A program made the translations under genes and the position numbers. From the NCBI RefSeq assembly GCF_001298445.1, contig NZ_CP012036.1, forward strand, positions 1,159,091 through 1,223,090: a DNA stretch of 64,000 bases. The letters run 5' to 3'. Shown here piece after piece: positions 46,001-55,123 of the stretch. Numbering within the stretch: position 1 is the stretch's first letter; every line of letters begins with the position of its first letter. Under the pieces are notes generated by a model that had not been told where the DNA came from, did no database searches, and saw only the letters and a program-made list of their open reading frames with translations. The stretch comes from Nostoc piscinale CENA21. Lineage in GTDB: Bacteria > Cyanobacteriota > Cyanobacteriia > Cyanobacteriales > Nostocaceae.

Positions 46001-46064
46001 GTGTGAGGAGCGAACCAGCAAGAGCGCCGAGACGAAACACGGCCAGTCGTCGGCGCTCTTTCTG
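46001..46064 (+). ncRNA. Candidate 60-65 nt small RNA
   Basis: Bounded by the near-consensus promoter at 45965-45993 and a strong terminator. The 5' end reads GTGTGAGGAGCGAACC, single-stranded, followed by one large stem-loop (AAGAGCGCCGA... / CGGCGCTCTT). GTGTGAGGAG is the reverse complement of most of the Yfr1 motif ACTCCTCACAC; on the minus strand, however, the layout of Yfr1 is not matched, so I do not call it Yfr1. It lies between the DALR gene and a HAD phosphatase. Confidence 0.5.
46019..46060 (+). terminator. Strong GC-rich terminator
   Basis: Stem AAGAGCGCCGA(GA)CGA / TCGTCGGCGCTCTT followed by TCTGATTT. Confidence 0.65.
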
Positions 46065-46101
46065 ATTTCATAATGTAAAAAAGTTTAAACAGTTTGCTTC
46101 T

Positions 46102-46962
46102 TTAAGAAAGTAAAAATTTTTGGATGGCGATCGCAACTCCATCTTTCTCTACACTAGGAGCAATCCACTGAGCGATCGCTTGTACTTCTGGGGGTGCATC
46201 GCCCATCGCTACACCAATACCAGCATATTCCAACATTTCTACATCATTAAAGTTATCACCAATAGCCATAACGTTGTTTCTTTGTAAGCCGAGAAGTTCT
46301 TCAGCAAAATAACGTACAGCCGCACCTTTATTAACAGCAGGATTGGTGGCTTCAAAAAAAGTAGCTACAGACGTTGTGAGGTAAAGTTCGGCGGGTGTAT
46401 ATTGGCGACGCAAATTTCCTAATAATTGGCTAATTGCTTCTGTGTCATCACACAAAGCTAAAATTTTTGTTGGTTCATATTCAATTAAAATTTTGCGTAA
46501 ATCACCCACAGCAACGGGAGTAATTCCTGAACGTTGTGCGTAAATTTTAGTTTCTCTAGTTAACTCCCGGACATACAGTTGATCATTAATGTAAAAGTGA
46601 ATAGAAAGAAGCAATCGCCACTGGGGTTGTTCAAAATAGTCTAGTAGTTGGTATGCGATTTCTCTGGCTACAGGTAAGTGATAGTGGATTTTCTGATTGC
46701 TTGGGTCTTGAATCCAAGCTCCTTGATAAGCTGCTAATGGCAGGTTAGAGCGTATTTCTTGATGAAAACGTAAAGCAGAGCGATACATCCGTCCAGTAGC
46801 AATTGCAACATGAATACCTTTGGCTTGAGCCGCTGCGATCGCTTGCTTGACAGGTTTGCTTAAAGAATTGGATTTACCTGCGATCGTGCCATCGATATCT
46901 AAAACTAGTAACTTAATGTTTTGTGTAGGTAGAGCTTGATTTTCGGGTGATGCCATATACAT
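46102..46962 (-). CDS. HAD-superfamily Cof-type phosphatase
   Basis: A 286-residue HAD hydrolase of the Cof/type IIB class, phosphatases of sugar phosphates and cofactors. Motif I LLVLDIDGTIAG holds the nucleophile, motif II is ATGRMYRSA, motif III lysine is in NKGAAVRYFAEEL, and motif IV is MAIGDNFNDVEMLEYAGIGVAM. The cap domain spans about residues 95-210. Substrate unknown. Two in-frame ATGs lie at the start. Confidence 0.9.
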   Translation of the reverse strand: MYMASPENQALPTQNIKLLVLDIDGTIAGKSNSLSKPVKQAIAAAQAKGIHVAIATGRMYRSALRFHQEIRSNLPLAAYQGAWIQDPSNQKIHYHLPVAREIAYQLLDYFEQPQWRLLLSIHFYINDQLYVRELTRETKIYAQRSGITPVAVGDLRKILIEYEPTKILALCDDTEAISQLLGNLRRQYTPAELYLTTSVATFFEATNPAVNKGAAVRYFAEELLGLQRNNVMAIGDNFNDVEMLEYAGIGVAMGDAPPEVQAIAQWIAPSVEKDGVAIAIQKFLLS

Positions 46963-47268
46963 AAATTTTTAACCTGTGAACTCCAGTATGAGGTTAACAG
47001 GCATTGGCTCAATCTGATTCAGTCAAAATAATTAAGCTACAACACATCTAAATTCCTGGAACATACAACAACTTATCAACCAAAATAAAAAACCCAGACT
47101 TTCAGTCTAGGTTTTCCACAGTTAAATAAAAGATGATTCTGACAGTAATGATCGACATGAAAACGGTCTAACAGATGCACAACTGTGTCATTAATGCAAT
47201 GTGCTTTTTGGTGATTAATTGATATTAGTCAATTGAATCAGGTAAGAAGACTCACCTATTTCTACCAA
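46963..47268. other. Intergenic region with a terminator
   Basis: No gene is seen. A minus-strand or bidirectional terminator hairpin (AAAACCCAGACT / AGTCTAGGTTTT, one mismatch) lies at 47088-47114, presumably for the PEP-CTERM gene. Confidence 0.55.
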
Positions 47269-47976
47269 TTAGTTAGACGCTTTGAGCCAATTTTTTCTGC
47301 GTTGGGACATTAAACCAATTCCTGCTACTAAGCCAATACCAATTGCAGCAGAGGGTTCGGGTACAGATGCTGGGTCGTAGTCATAAGTAACGGAAACAGT
47401 TCCTTTAGCAAATGTACTGATCTTGCTTGCAACGTTACCAGAACCAGTAACATTTGAGGTAGCCATAGCGGAGAATAAGAAGCTTAGGTCGCCAGTACCA
47501 ATGAAAGACTGTAACATTTGGCCATCGGTAATAGTTTTCAAGCCTGATTCGGTAGCATTTAGCCCTTTAAGGGTATTGCCAGAGGGCGCTAAGAAGTCAA
47601 TCGTACCATCAAACACAGGAACATTTTGGAATGTTTGGGATGTTTTAGGATTGATGTTGAATAAAGAATCATTCCCTAATTTGAGGCTAGAATTACTACC
47701 AAGAGTAACAGTGATGTCTGTGGGAGAATCTTCGTCTAAATTCTCATAACCAATAGTACCCTGAATGTCGCTAGTAAATTGTAATGTTACTCCTTTCAAT
47801 GTACCAAGAGCAGCATCAAACTTCTGAACACTGATAGCTTCATTGGTGATATTGGTCTTCTTAAAGTTTGTGGAGCCAGTGTAAGAAAGAGAAGCTGCGT
47901 TTGCTGCGCCTGCGGTGGCTACGATACCTGCCAAGGTGGTCGCTGCTGCTAGAGTTTGAAATAGTTTTGTTGTCAT
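47269..47976 (-). CDS. PEP-CTERM sorting-domain exported protein
   Basis: A 235-residue exported protein: signal peptide at 1-28 (TLAAATTLAGIVATAGAANA), a beta-rich secreted body, and the PEP-CTERM signal VPEPSAAIGIGLVAGIGL followed by a basic end (RRKNWLKASN). Such proteins are sorted by exosortase to the surface or matrix in association with exopolysaccharide. The body has no enzyme motif. Its exosortase is not in this window. Confidence 0.85.
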   Translation of the reverse strand: MTTKLFQTLAAATTLAGIVATAGAANAASLSYTGSTNFKKTNITNEAISVQKFDAALGTLKGVTLQFTSDIQGTIGYENLDEDSPTDITVTLGSNSSLKLGNDSLFNINPKTSQTFQNVPVFDGTIDFLAPSGNTLKGLNATESGLKTITDGQMLQSFIGTGDLSFLFSAMATSNVTGSGNVASKISTFAKGTVSVTYDYDPASVPEPSAAIGIGLVAGIGLMSQRRKNWLKASN

Positions 47977-48664
47977 GGGAATTTATCTTCTCAAACTGGA
48001 TAAACGCAAGATTGCTACATTATTTCTAACTTGTAGTTTTTGGTTCTCGGCTTGCTAAATCTACCGAAATTTATGTGAAGCTTTGATTATGAAAAAACTT
48101 GCATAAATCTATCTTTAAGAAGCATAGATGAAGTTTTGTTAAGGTTGGCAAATTAGATGGAGACCTTGGTAGAGCCTTATTGAATTATCAAAAACCATCA
48201 CAAGTTTTGCCAAATCACTACTCTTTCAACTCAGCAAATGTTCAGATATCAGGTGAATTTCCTATACATCAAGTTATCTATTCAGGATATATGCACTATT
48301 AGTATGATGAACATAAAGGCTAGTGTGTATGTTTAAAATTTAAAATTTCTATGGGTGTAATTCAGCACTATCTATGATTTACTGATGGACTGCATTTCAT
48401 AGGCAAGTGTGAAAGAGCGAGTACTGTAATGACTCAGCACTTTCAACTCAGCACTTAGCACTTTCATCCTATCTCTGACATCAGCAGAGGGTGTGATCAA
48501 ACAGAATTCAGGAGTCAGGAAGCCCAAATTCAGAATTGAATTCTGTACGACTGGTGGATAAATCAACTGGTTTAAGACCCTTACCAAATTTAAAATTTGC
48601 TTGTATTCAATCAGTTGCGGGTCTTTTTAGCCCACAGACTGCATTCTGACTTCTGAATTCTTCT
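47977..48664. other. Intergenic region with heptamer-like repeats
   Basis: About 690 bases without a convincing gene. Simple repeats based on CAGCACTTTCAACTCAGCAC occur near 48437-48470. Probably the PEP-CTERM promoter on one side and a spacer on the other. Confidence 0.45.
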
Positions 48665-49534
48665 TCAACTCGTTGCTTTGAGAACTGCACGCAGACCAAA
48701 ATGATCGGATGGATAGATTTTCTCTGCTGTACCTGCAATTGCTTCACAAGCGAACAAGTCAATTGACTGCGGTTGCCAGTTATGGTTTTGACTCCGCAGT
48801 AAAATGCGATCAAGCCTAACTGGTATTCCCTGTAAACTCATCAACGCTGCTAAGGCATTGTGTTGGGGGTTAAATGTGTAACCTGGTGTATGGGGGTTGA
48901 GTGTTTGCCAGATATCGATATATCCAGCATTTGTTATTATGTCTTCTTGTTCGTTACCGCGTGTATTGAAGTCACCAACTATCAAGCTATTTCCTGGTAG
49001 GGTTTGGAGATATGCAACTATGGTAGTTAGCTGATGTTGGCGTTTTTCTAGTGCATTTTGAGAGCGATCGCTTGTTAAATGCACAACTGCAATATGCAAT
49101 AATTGACCATTAATTTCACAACTGCCGACCAATACCCGCTTGCGTCCCAAAAATTGATGCTCAACCAGTGTAAAAGGCAGACGCGATAACAATAAATTAC
49201 CGTAAGGTCGCACTGTTGCGGCTGTGCTGGATTCCGAAATGTAGTAACTGCGTACCCAAGCTTGCGATAAAAGTAACTCTAGTAAAGTTGGTGTCGCTTC
49301 TTGGATGGCGATTATATCGGTGTTACATTGACGTAACTCCTCAATAATTGCTGGTAATCTTTTTTCTGTGGCGATTTTATCTTTTTCGTAGAGGTCACAA
49401 AGGACGTTAAAGCTGGCAACTGTCAAAGTTTCTAAATTGACGTTGGTAGCTTTTTGTGTATATGGTTGCCAATTTGGGATAGTGAATTTATAAACTGGTA
49501 GCGGCGTGAATATTTGCTTTGGTGATTTTGACAT
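48665..49534 (-). CDS. Endonuclease/exonuclease/phosphatase family protein
   Basis: A 289-residue EEP-fold phosphodiesterase. The catalytic blocks are VASFNVLCDLYEKDK, DIIAIQEATPTLLELLL, IAVVHLTSDRS, NSLIVGDFNTRG and YPSDHFGLRAVL (metal and general-base residues E, D, N, D, H). Substrates in the family range from DNA to sphingomyelin and inositol phosphates. No signal peptide. Confidence 0.87.
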   Translation of the reverse strand: MSKSPKQIFTPLPVYKFTIPNWQPYTQKATNVNLETLTVASFNVLCDLYEKDKIATEKRLPAIIEELRQCNTDIIAIQEATPTLLELLLSQAWVRSYYISESSTAATVRPYGNLLLSRLPFTLVEHQFLGRKRVLVGSCEINGQLLHIAVVHLTSDRSQNALEKRQHQLTTIVAYLQTLPGNSLIVGDFNTRGNEQEDIITNAGYIDIWQTLNPHTPGYTFNPQHNALAALMSLQGIPVRLDRILLRSQNHNWQPQSIDLFACEAIAGTAEKIYPSDHFGLRAVLKATS

Positions 49535-50082
49535 CTGTGCTTTTTTTGATTATCTATAGGCTGAAAGTAATCATTAGCATCAGTAATTATCAATTATTTC
49601 AAGTAAATCTTATTTTGCAGACAAAATATATGTTTTAGACAATAGTACGCATAAGTAATTATTGATGATTTATGGCATAAATTAAGTTTCTCTACCGTAA
49701 TCATTATATAAAGTTAATTGTTACCATCAGTAACCCCCGATATATTGCCATTATTCGTTGACTTTGCCCCCCATGATAAATTTTTACTTATATGATCAAT
49801 CTAATATTTATTTAAGAATTATGGTTCGGAAGTTAACCAATTTGACGTTAAAACCTGTAAACTAAGTTTCAACGAATTAAGTGATCCCTAAACAAAGAAT
49901 TGAAGACACAGTAATTCTTCCGCATTAGTTATCTCAGCTTTTTATGGGCAGTAATTGGCTTGAGGTAATCAGTTTGAATATGGCTCAAAATTATTTTGTA
50001 ATCACCACAAGCGAAATTATGTTCGACTTGCGCTAATTTTCATGCCTAAAAAAAATTTAAATTCACCTTTGAGGAGATATAT
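49535..50082. other. Upstream region of nrtA
   Basis: AT-rich, with no gene. A palindrome GTTAC-CATCA-GTAAC lies at 49720-49734. I looked for the NtcA consensus GTA-N8-TAC and found no exact match. nirA, often first in this operon, is absent. Confidence 0.5.
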
Positions 50083-51462
50083 ATGTCAGATTTTTTCAAC
50101 CAAGTTTCTCGCCGTAAGTTCATATTAACAGCTGGAGCTTCTGCAAGTGCTGTATTTTTGAAAGGCTGTTTAGGAAATCCCCCAGATAGCCTGACTGGTG
50201 GAAGTTCTCAGTCTGCGCCTACTGCTCAAACTGTAGCGAATATCAGCCCAGAACAAGCACCGGAAACTGATACAGTCAAGTTAGGATATGTCCCAATTGT
50301 TGAGGCAGCACCTTTAATTATTGCCAAAGAGAAAGGCTTTTTTGCGAAGTACGGGATGACCAAAGTTGACCTTTCTAAACAAGCTTCTTGGGGTTCTGCA
50401 CGGGATAACGTAGAAATTGGTTCTGCGGGTGGTGGGATTGACGGTGGACAATGGCAAATGCCCATGCCACATTTAATTACCGAAGGTTTAATTACTAAGG
50501 GTAATCAAAAAATCCCGATGTATGTGTTGGCGCAGCTAATTACACATGGAAATGGGATTGCTCTCGCCAGTAAACACGCTGGTAAAATTAGCCTGGAAGT
50601 TGCTAATGCTAAGGCTTTATTCAAAGAACTCAAATCTTCTACACCTTTCACCGCTGCATTCACCTTCCCGCACGTTAACCAAGATTTGTGGATTCGGTAT
50701 TGGTTAGCTGCTGGTGGTTTAGACCCAGATGCAGATGTCAAACTCCTCACCGTACCTGCGGCGCAAACTGTTGCCAACATGAAAACCGGGACAATGGATG
50801 CGTTCAGCACTGGCGACCCCTGGCCTTATCGCATTGTCAGAGATAAAATCGGTTTCATGGCGGCGTTAACCGCAGAGATTTGGAAGAATCACCCAGAAGA
50901 ATATTTGGCAATTCGGGCTGACTGGGTTGATAAAAATCCCAAAGCCACCAAAGCAATTTTAAAAGGCATTATGGAGGCGCAACAGTGGTTGGATAATTTT
51001 GACAACCGCAAAGAAGCCGCCGCAATTCTCGCTGGGAGAAATTATTTTAACTTACCTTCTCCTGATATTTTGGCTGAACCATACCAAGGTAAATATGACA
51101 TGGGTGATGGTCGCAAAATTGACGATAAATCAATGGCTGCTTATTACTGGAAAGACGGAAAAGGTAGTGTTTCTTATCCCTACAAGAGTCATGATTTGTG
51201 GTTCATCACTGAAAACGTTCGCTGGGGATTTTTGCCTAAAGATTACATTGCCAATAATGCAGCGAAGGCTAAAGAACTGATTAATAAAGTTAACCGCGAA
51301 GATATTTGGAAAGAAGCAGCAAAAGAAGCAGGTATCGCGGCGGCGGATATTCCCTCAAGCACATCTCGCGGCGTAGAAGAATTTTTTGATGGGGTGAAGT
51401 TTGATCCTGAAAATCCCGAAGCATATCTCAAGAGTCTCAAGGTTAAAAAAGTGAGTGTTTAA
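50083..51462 (+). CDS. nrtA: Nitrate ABC transporter substrate-binding lipoprotein NrtA
   Basis: A 459-residue nitrate/nitrite-binding protein. The signal has a twin-arginine-like SRRKFILTAGASAS followed by a lipobox FLKGC (Cys29 to be lipidated). The binding domain shows KLGYVPIVEAAPLIIAKEKG, GSAGGGIDGGQWQMPMPHLI and STGDPWPYRIV. NrtA is preferred to bicarbonate-binding CmpA because of THGNGIALA and the long AAQTVANMKTGTMDAFSTGD match to nitrate types, though they are close relatives. AGGAG lies upstream of the ATG. First gene of nrtABCD. Confidence 0.9.
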   Translation: MSDFFNQVSRRKFILTAGASASAVFLKGCLGNPPDSLTGGSSQSAPTAQTVANISPEQAPETDTVKLGYVPIVEAAPLIIAKEKGFFAKYGMTKVDLSKQASWGSARDNVEIGSAGGGIDGGQWQMPMPHLITEGLITKGNQKIPMYVLAQLITHGNGIALASKHAGKISLEVANAKALFKELKSSTPFTAAFTFPHVNQDLWIRYWLAAGGLDPDADVKLLTVPAAQTVANMKTGTMDAFSTGDPWPYRIVRDKIGFMAALTAEIWKNHPEEYLAIRADWVDKNPKATKAILKGIMEAQQWLDNFDNRKEAAAILAGRNYFNLPSPDILAEPYQGKYDMGDGRKIDDKSMAAYYWKDGKGSVSYPYKSHDLWFITENVRWGFLPKDYIANNAAKAKELINKVNREDIWKEAAKEAGIAAADIPSSTSRGVEEFFDGVKFDPENPEAYLKSLKVKKVSV

Positions 51463-51679
51463 AAGTGCTGAGTGCTGTTAGTACTAAATTCTGCATGAAG
51501 TTGCGTTTAATAAGAAACGAACCGCAAAGTACGCAAAGTACACAAAGAGAGGAATAAGAGAGAGTTTGGCGCAGCTTTACAAAGAAATGGTATTAGCCCA
51601 TGCTGAGTGCTGAGTAATAAAGAAGAGTAACTTTCAAGTTTATCTGCGGTTCATTATTCATTTAAGGGAAACAAAATTT

Positions 51680-52519
51680 ATGACACTTGCACAGAAAAGA
51701 CCAGCTACCCCAAGGTTAGATAACAGTTTTATCTCGAAGTTACAAAAACAATTTCCTGAGATTATACCGCCAGCAATCGCGATCGCAATATTCCTCGGAC
51801 TGTGGCAATTATTTGCTTGGCTTCCTGGTGCTACATTGCCAGGGCCAATTCAAGTGGTACAAGATACTTGGGTACTCATTTTCTGGCCTTTCTATGACAG
51901 AGGCGGTATTGATAAAGGTCTATTCTGGCAAATTTGGGCTAGTTTGCAGCGGGTGGCTATTAGTTACACATTAGCTGCGGTGGTTGGTATTGGCTTGGGC
52001 ATTTTGATTGGTGTGAATAAAACCATGTCCAAAGCGTTAGACCCATTGTTTCAACTATTGCGGACTGTACCGCCTTTGGCTTGGGTTCCCATTTCCTTAG
52101 CAGCATTGCGCCAAAACGAACCAGCAGCATTATTTGTAATTTTCATCACCGCAATTTGGCCAATCTTAATTAACACTGCGGTGGGTGTAACTCAAATTCC
52201 TCAAGACTACAACAACGTTGCTAAAGTTTTGCAACTCAGCCGCAAAGAATACTTCTTCAACATTTTGATTCCCGCTGCTTTACCTTACATCTTCACTGGC
52301 TTAAGAATTGCGATTGGTTTGGCTTGGTTAGCGATTATCGCGGCAGAAATCGTTATGTCTGGTATCGTCGGTATCGGTTTCTTTATCTGGGATGCTTACC
52401 AAAATAACGATGTGAGTGAAGTAATTTTGGCTCTGGTTTATATCGGTGTCGTTGGTTTATTACTCGACAAGTTCATGGCTTGGTTGCAAAACCTGATTTT
52501 ACCAGCAGAACAAAAGTAA
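51680..52519 (+). CDS. nrtB: Nitrate ABC transporter permease NrtB
   Basis: A 279-residue permease with about six helices. The cytoplasmic EAA loop appears as KVLQLSRKEYFFNILIPAAL followed by PYIFTGLRIAIGLAWLAIIA. It forms the membrane channel for nitrate/nitrite. It follows nrtA after 217 bases that contain CGCAAAGTACGCAAAGTAC-type repeats and GTGCTGAGTGCTG motifs. AAGGGAA lies upstream. Confidence 0.93.
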   Translation: MTLAQKRPATPRLDNSFISKLQKQFPEIIPPAIAIAIFLGLWQLFAWLPGATLPGPIQVVQDTWVLIFWPFYDRGGIDKGLFWQIWASLQRVAISYTLAAVVGIGLGILIGVNKTMSKALDPLFQLLRTVPPLAWVPISLAALRQNEPAALFVIFITAIWPILINTAVGVTQIPQDYNNVAKVLQLSRKEYFFNILIPAALPYIFTGLRIAIGLAWLAIIAAEIVMSGIVGIGFFIWDAYQNNDVSEVILALVYIGVVGLLLDKFMAWLQNLILPAEQK

Positions 52520-52606
52520 GGAGGCAGAGGGCAGGAGGCAGGAGGAAAGAATAATTTATATTTCTCCTATCTCTTCCACTCCCAACTCCCAACTCCCTAT
52601 TTCAAA

Positions 52607-52641
52607 CTTCACACTTCATACTTCATACTTCATACTTTAAA
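52607..52641. repeat. Heptamer tandem repeat directly before nrtC
   Basis: CTTCACA, CTTCATA, CTTCATA, CTTCATA, CTTTAAA: five 7-bp units ending 3 bases before the nrtC start codon, where a ribosome-binding site would normally be. Confidence 0.75.
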
Positions 52642-52644
52642 GCC

Positions 52645-54648
52645 ATGTCAGTATTCGTTGCTGTTGATCAAATTGATAAGGTATTTAATTTAAGTGGCGG
52701 CGGTCAATATATTGCGTTAAAAGGTATTGACTTGCAAATTAAAAAAGGTGAATTTGTTTCTTTGATTGGTCACTCTGGTTGCGGTAAATCCACATTATTA
52801 AATATGATTGCGGGTTTGGATTTGCCGACTGAAGGTGTGGTGACGCTGCAAGGACAAAGAGTCACCAAGCCAGGGCCAGACCGGATGGTGGTATTCCAAA
52901 ATTATTCCCTGTTGCCTTGGCGGACTGTGAGAGAAAATATTGCCTTGGCAGTAGATTCCGTCATGAAGGGAATGCCTGCGGCGGAACGTAAGGCAATTGT
53001 CGAGAAACATATAGATATGGTGGGTTTGCGTCCCCACGCCGAGAAACCACCAGGAATGTTATCGGGTGGACAAAAGCAACGGGTAGCGATCGCTCGCGCT
53101 TTGGCAATTCGTCCTAAACTATTACTGTTAGATGAACCCTTCGGTGCGTTAGATGCCTTAACACGGGGTAACTTACAAGAACAGTTAATGCAAATCTGCG
53201 AAGAAAATGAAGTTACTGCGGTCATGGTGACTCATGATGTAGATGAAGCAGTGCTGTTGTCTGACAGAATTGTGATGTTGACCAATGGCCCTGAATCGAA
53301 AATTGGCGACATCCTCGAAGTAGATATCCCCCGTCCCCGCAAACGCATGGAAGTTGTGGAACACCCCAGCTACTACAGCTTGCGGAGTGAGATGATTTAC
53401 TTCCTCAACCAGCAAAAACGGATTAAGAAACTGCGGGCGCGGAAAACAGCGGCCATTTCTCGCCACGGTTTAGAAAAAGTTAACTTAGAAATTGGCTTTC
53501 TCCCCCTCACCGCCTGCGCCCCCCTTGCTGTCGCCAAAGAAAAAGGTTTCTTTGCCAAGCATGGTTTAGATGAAGTTAACTTAGTCCGGGAAACTAGCTG
53601 GCGGGGTATCGTGGATGGTATCTCTGGCGGTTACTTGGACGCAGCCCAAATGCCTTCCGGGATGCCGATGTGGTTAAGCTTGGGCGGGAATAAAAACCAA
53701 CCCCTCCCTGTAGTTACCGCCCTCACCATGACCCGCAACGGTAACGCCATCACCCTAGCCAAACGCTTTTATGATGAAGGTGTCCGCACCTTATCAGACT
53801 TCAAAAATTACTTACTCCGCACCCGCGAACAACGCCACACAATGGGCGTAGTCCATCCCGCCTCGATGCACAATATGCTGCTACGTTATTGGTTGGCGGC
53901 TGGTGGTATTGACCCAGATACAGATGTGGATATGCACATTATTCCACCCGCCCAGATGGTGGCTGACCTACAAAACAAGAGTATTGACGGTTACTGCGTG
54001 GGCGAACCTTGGAATTATCGCGCCGCCGTCGAAAATGTCGGCTTTACCATCGCCACAGACTTAGAAGTTTGGTTAGGACACCCCGGTAAAGTTCTCGGTG
54101 TGCGGGAAGATTGGGCAGAAATGTATCCTAACACCCATATTGCCTTAACTAAAGCGTTGTTAGAAGCCTGCCAATACTGTGCAGATCCCCAAAACACCGA
54201 AGAAGTCAGAAGAATTGTAGCGGGGAGAGATTACGTCAGCACTGATTTAGAGTACATCCAGTTAGAAGACCCGAATAACCTGACTTGTGACCTAGACCAC
54301 CCCCTGCGTGACTACGCCCATCACCAGTTTTACTCTGAGTCGGCTATTAACCGCCCCAGTCGTACAGAACAAATTTGGATTATGACTCAGTTGGCGCGTT
54401 GGGGTGATACTCCCTTCCCCAGAAATTGGGTAGAAGTTGTAGAACGAGTTTGTCGGGTGCGCGTTTTCAGTACCGCCGCCAGAGAATTAGGTTTAGATAT
54501 CAGCTACACTCGCCAACCTATTCAATTATTTGATGGTACTCCCTTTAATGCTGATGACCCCATCGCCTACCTCAATAGCTTACCCATTAAACGCGACTTT
54601 TCCATCGCTGAAGTCATCCTAGATTCACCCATGAGAAGAGTTGCGTAA
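52645..54648 (+). CDS. nrtC: Nitrate transporter ATPase NrtC with NrtA-like regulatory domain
   Basis: A 667-residue protein. Residues 1-260 are an ABC ATPase: Walker A GHSGCGKST at 42-50, signature LSGGQKQRVAIARALAIRPK, Walker B LLLLDEPFGALD. Residues about 280-650 are a soluble NrtA-like domain (LEIGFLPLTACAPLAVAKEK, SGGYLDAAQMPSGMPMWLSL) that in Synechococcus mediates ammonium inhibition of transport. The ribosome-binding region is replaced by heptamer repeats. A 21-bp tandem array follows the stop codon in the same frame. Confidence 0.94.
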   Translation: MSVFVAVDQIDKVFNLSGGGQYIALKGIDLQIKKGEFVSLIGHSGCGKSTLLNMIAGLDLPTEGVVTLQGQRVTKPGPDRMVVFQNYSLLPWRTVRENIALAVDSVMKGMPAAERKAIVEKHIDMVGLRPHAEKPPGMLSGGQKQRVAIARALAIRPKLLLLDEPFGALDALTRGNLQEQLMQICEENEVTAVMVTHDVDEAVLLSDRIVMLTNGPESKIGDILEVDIPRPRKRMEVVEHPSYYSLRSEMIYFLNQQKRIKKLRARKTAAISRHGLEKVNLEIGFLPLTACAPLAVAKEKGFFAKHGLDEVNLVRETSWRGIVDGISGGYLDAAQMPSGMPMWLSLGGNKNQPLPVVTALTMTRNGNAITLAKRFYDEGVRTLSDFKNYLLRTREQRHTMGVVHPASMHNMLLRYWLAAGGIDPDTDVDMHIIPPAQMVADLQNKSIDGYCVGEPWNYRAAVENVGFTIATDLEVWLGHPGKVLGVREDWAEMYPNTHIALTKALLEACQYCADPQNTEEVRRIVAGRDYVSTDLEYIQLEDPNNLTCDLDHPLRDYAHHQFYSESAINRPSRTEQIWIMTQLARWGDTPFPRNWVEVVERVCRVRVFSTAARELGLDISYTRQPIQLFDGTPFNADDPIAYLNSLPIKRDFSIAEVILDSPMRRVA

Positions 54649-54662
54649 CTGACAATTGAGCG

Positions 54663-54893
54663 TTGGAACTTCATTAATGAACCTTTGAGCCTCATTAATG
54701 AACCTCGAAACTCCTTTAATGAGCCTTTGGGCTTCATTAATAAACCTCAGAACTTAATTAATAAACCTTTGAGCTTCATTAATGAACCTTGGAACTCCTT
54801 TAATGAGCCTCAGAACTCCTTTAATGAACCTTAGAGCTTCATTAATGAACCTTAGAACTCTTTTAATGAGCCTCGGAACTCCATTAACGCACC
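54663..54893. repeat. Eleven exact 21-bp tandem repeats
   Basis: Eleven units start at 54667 and every 21 bases to 54877, without any indel. Type unit: AACTTCATTAATGAACCTTTG. The core TTAAT is present in units 1-10 (TTAAC in 11), and units 1, 6 and 9 carry the perfect palindrome TTCATTAATGAA. In the nrtC frame the units encode a 7-residue repeat of NFINEPL type, open for eight units before a TAG. Confidence 0.92.
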
Positions 54894-54927
54894 GCTTAAT
54901 ATCCTAGGGACTGTTTTTCAACTCTGC

Positions 54928-55005
54928 GATCCCCCTAAATCCCCCTTCTTAAGGGGGAATTTGAGAGACTCTTAGCCCCCCTTTTTAAGGCAGGTTGGGG
55001 GGATC
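54928..55005. repeat. GATCCCCC inverted-repeat element
   Basis: About 78 bp starting GATCCCCCTAAATCCCCC and ending GTTGGGGGGATC, with inner TTAAGGGGGA and CCCCCCTTTTTAAGG. It folds on itself and resembles short dispersed inverted repeats common in Nostocales. Confidence 0.65.
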
Positions 55006-55123
55006 TAAAAAATTAAGCAGCTAAATGAATACTAGGAAAACCCGCCCTAGTCTTTTGCCTCTTTGGTTTAGAAAAAATCTTAACCCACACAAATCTAAAT
55101 TTCTTCACCCTTCACCCACCACC

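Larger units (their letters stand above)
54649..55123. other. nrtC-nrtD spacer filled with repeats
   Basis: Holds the 21-bp array (54663-54893) and an inverted-repeat element (54928-55005). No independent gene. Confidence 0.7.

Noticed and set aside
46001..46064. Yfr1 small RNA on the minus strand
   Set aside because: 10 of 11 motif bases match, but the minus strand has no promoter or terminator in the right place, whereas the plus strand has both.
49535..50082. NtcA site (GTA-N8-TAC) upstream of nrtA
   Set aside because: No exact match found by eye; only a GTTAC-N5-GTAAC palindrome, which has the wrong spacing.
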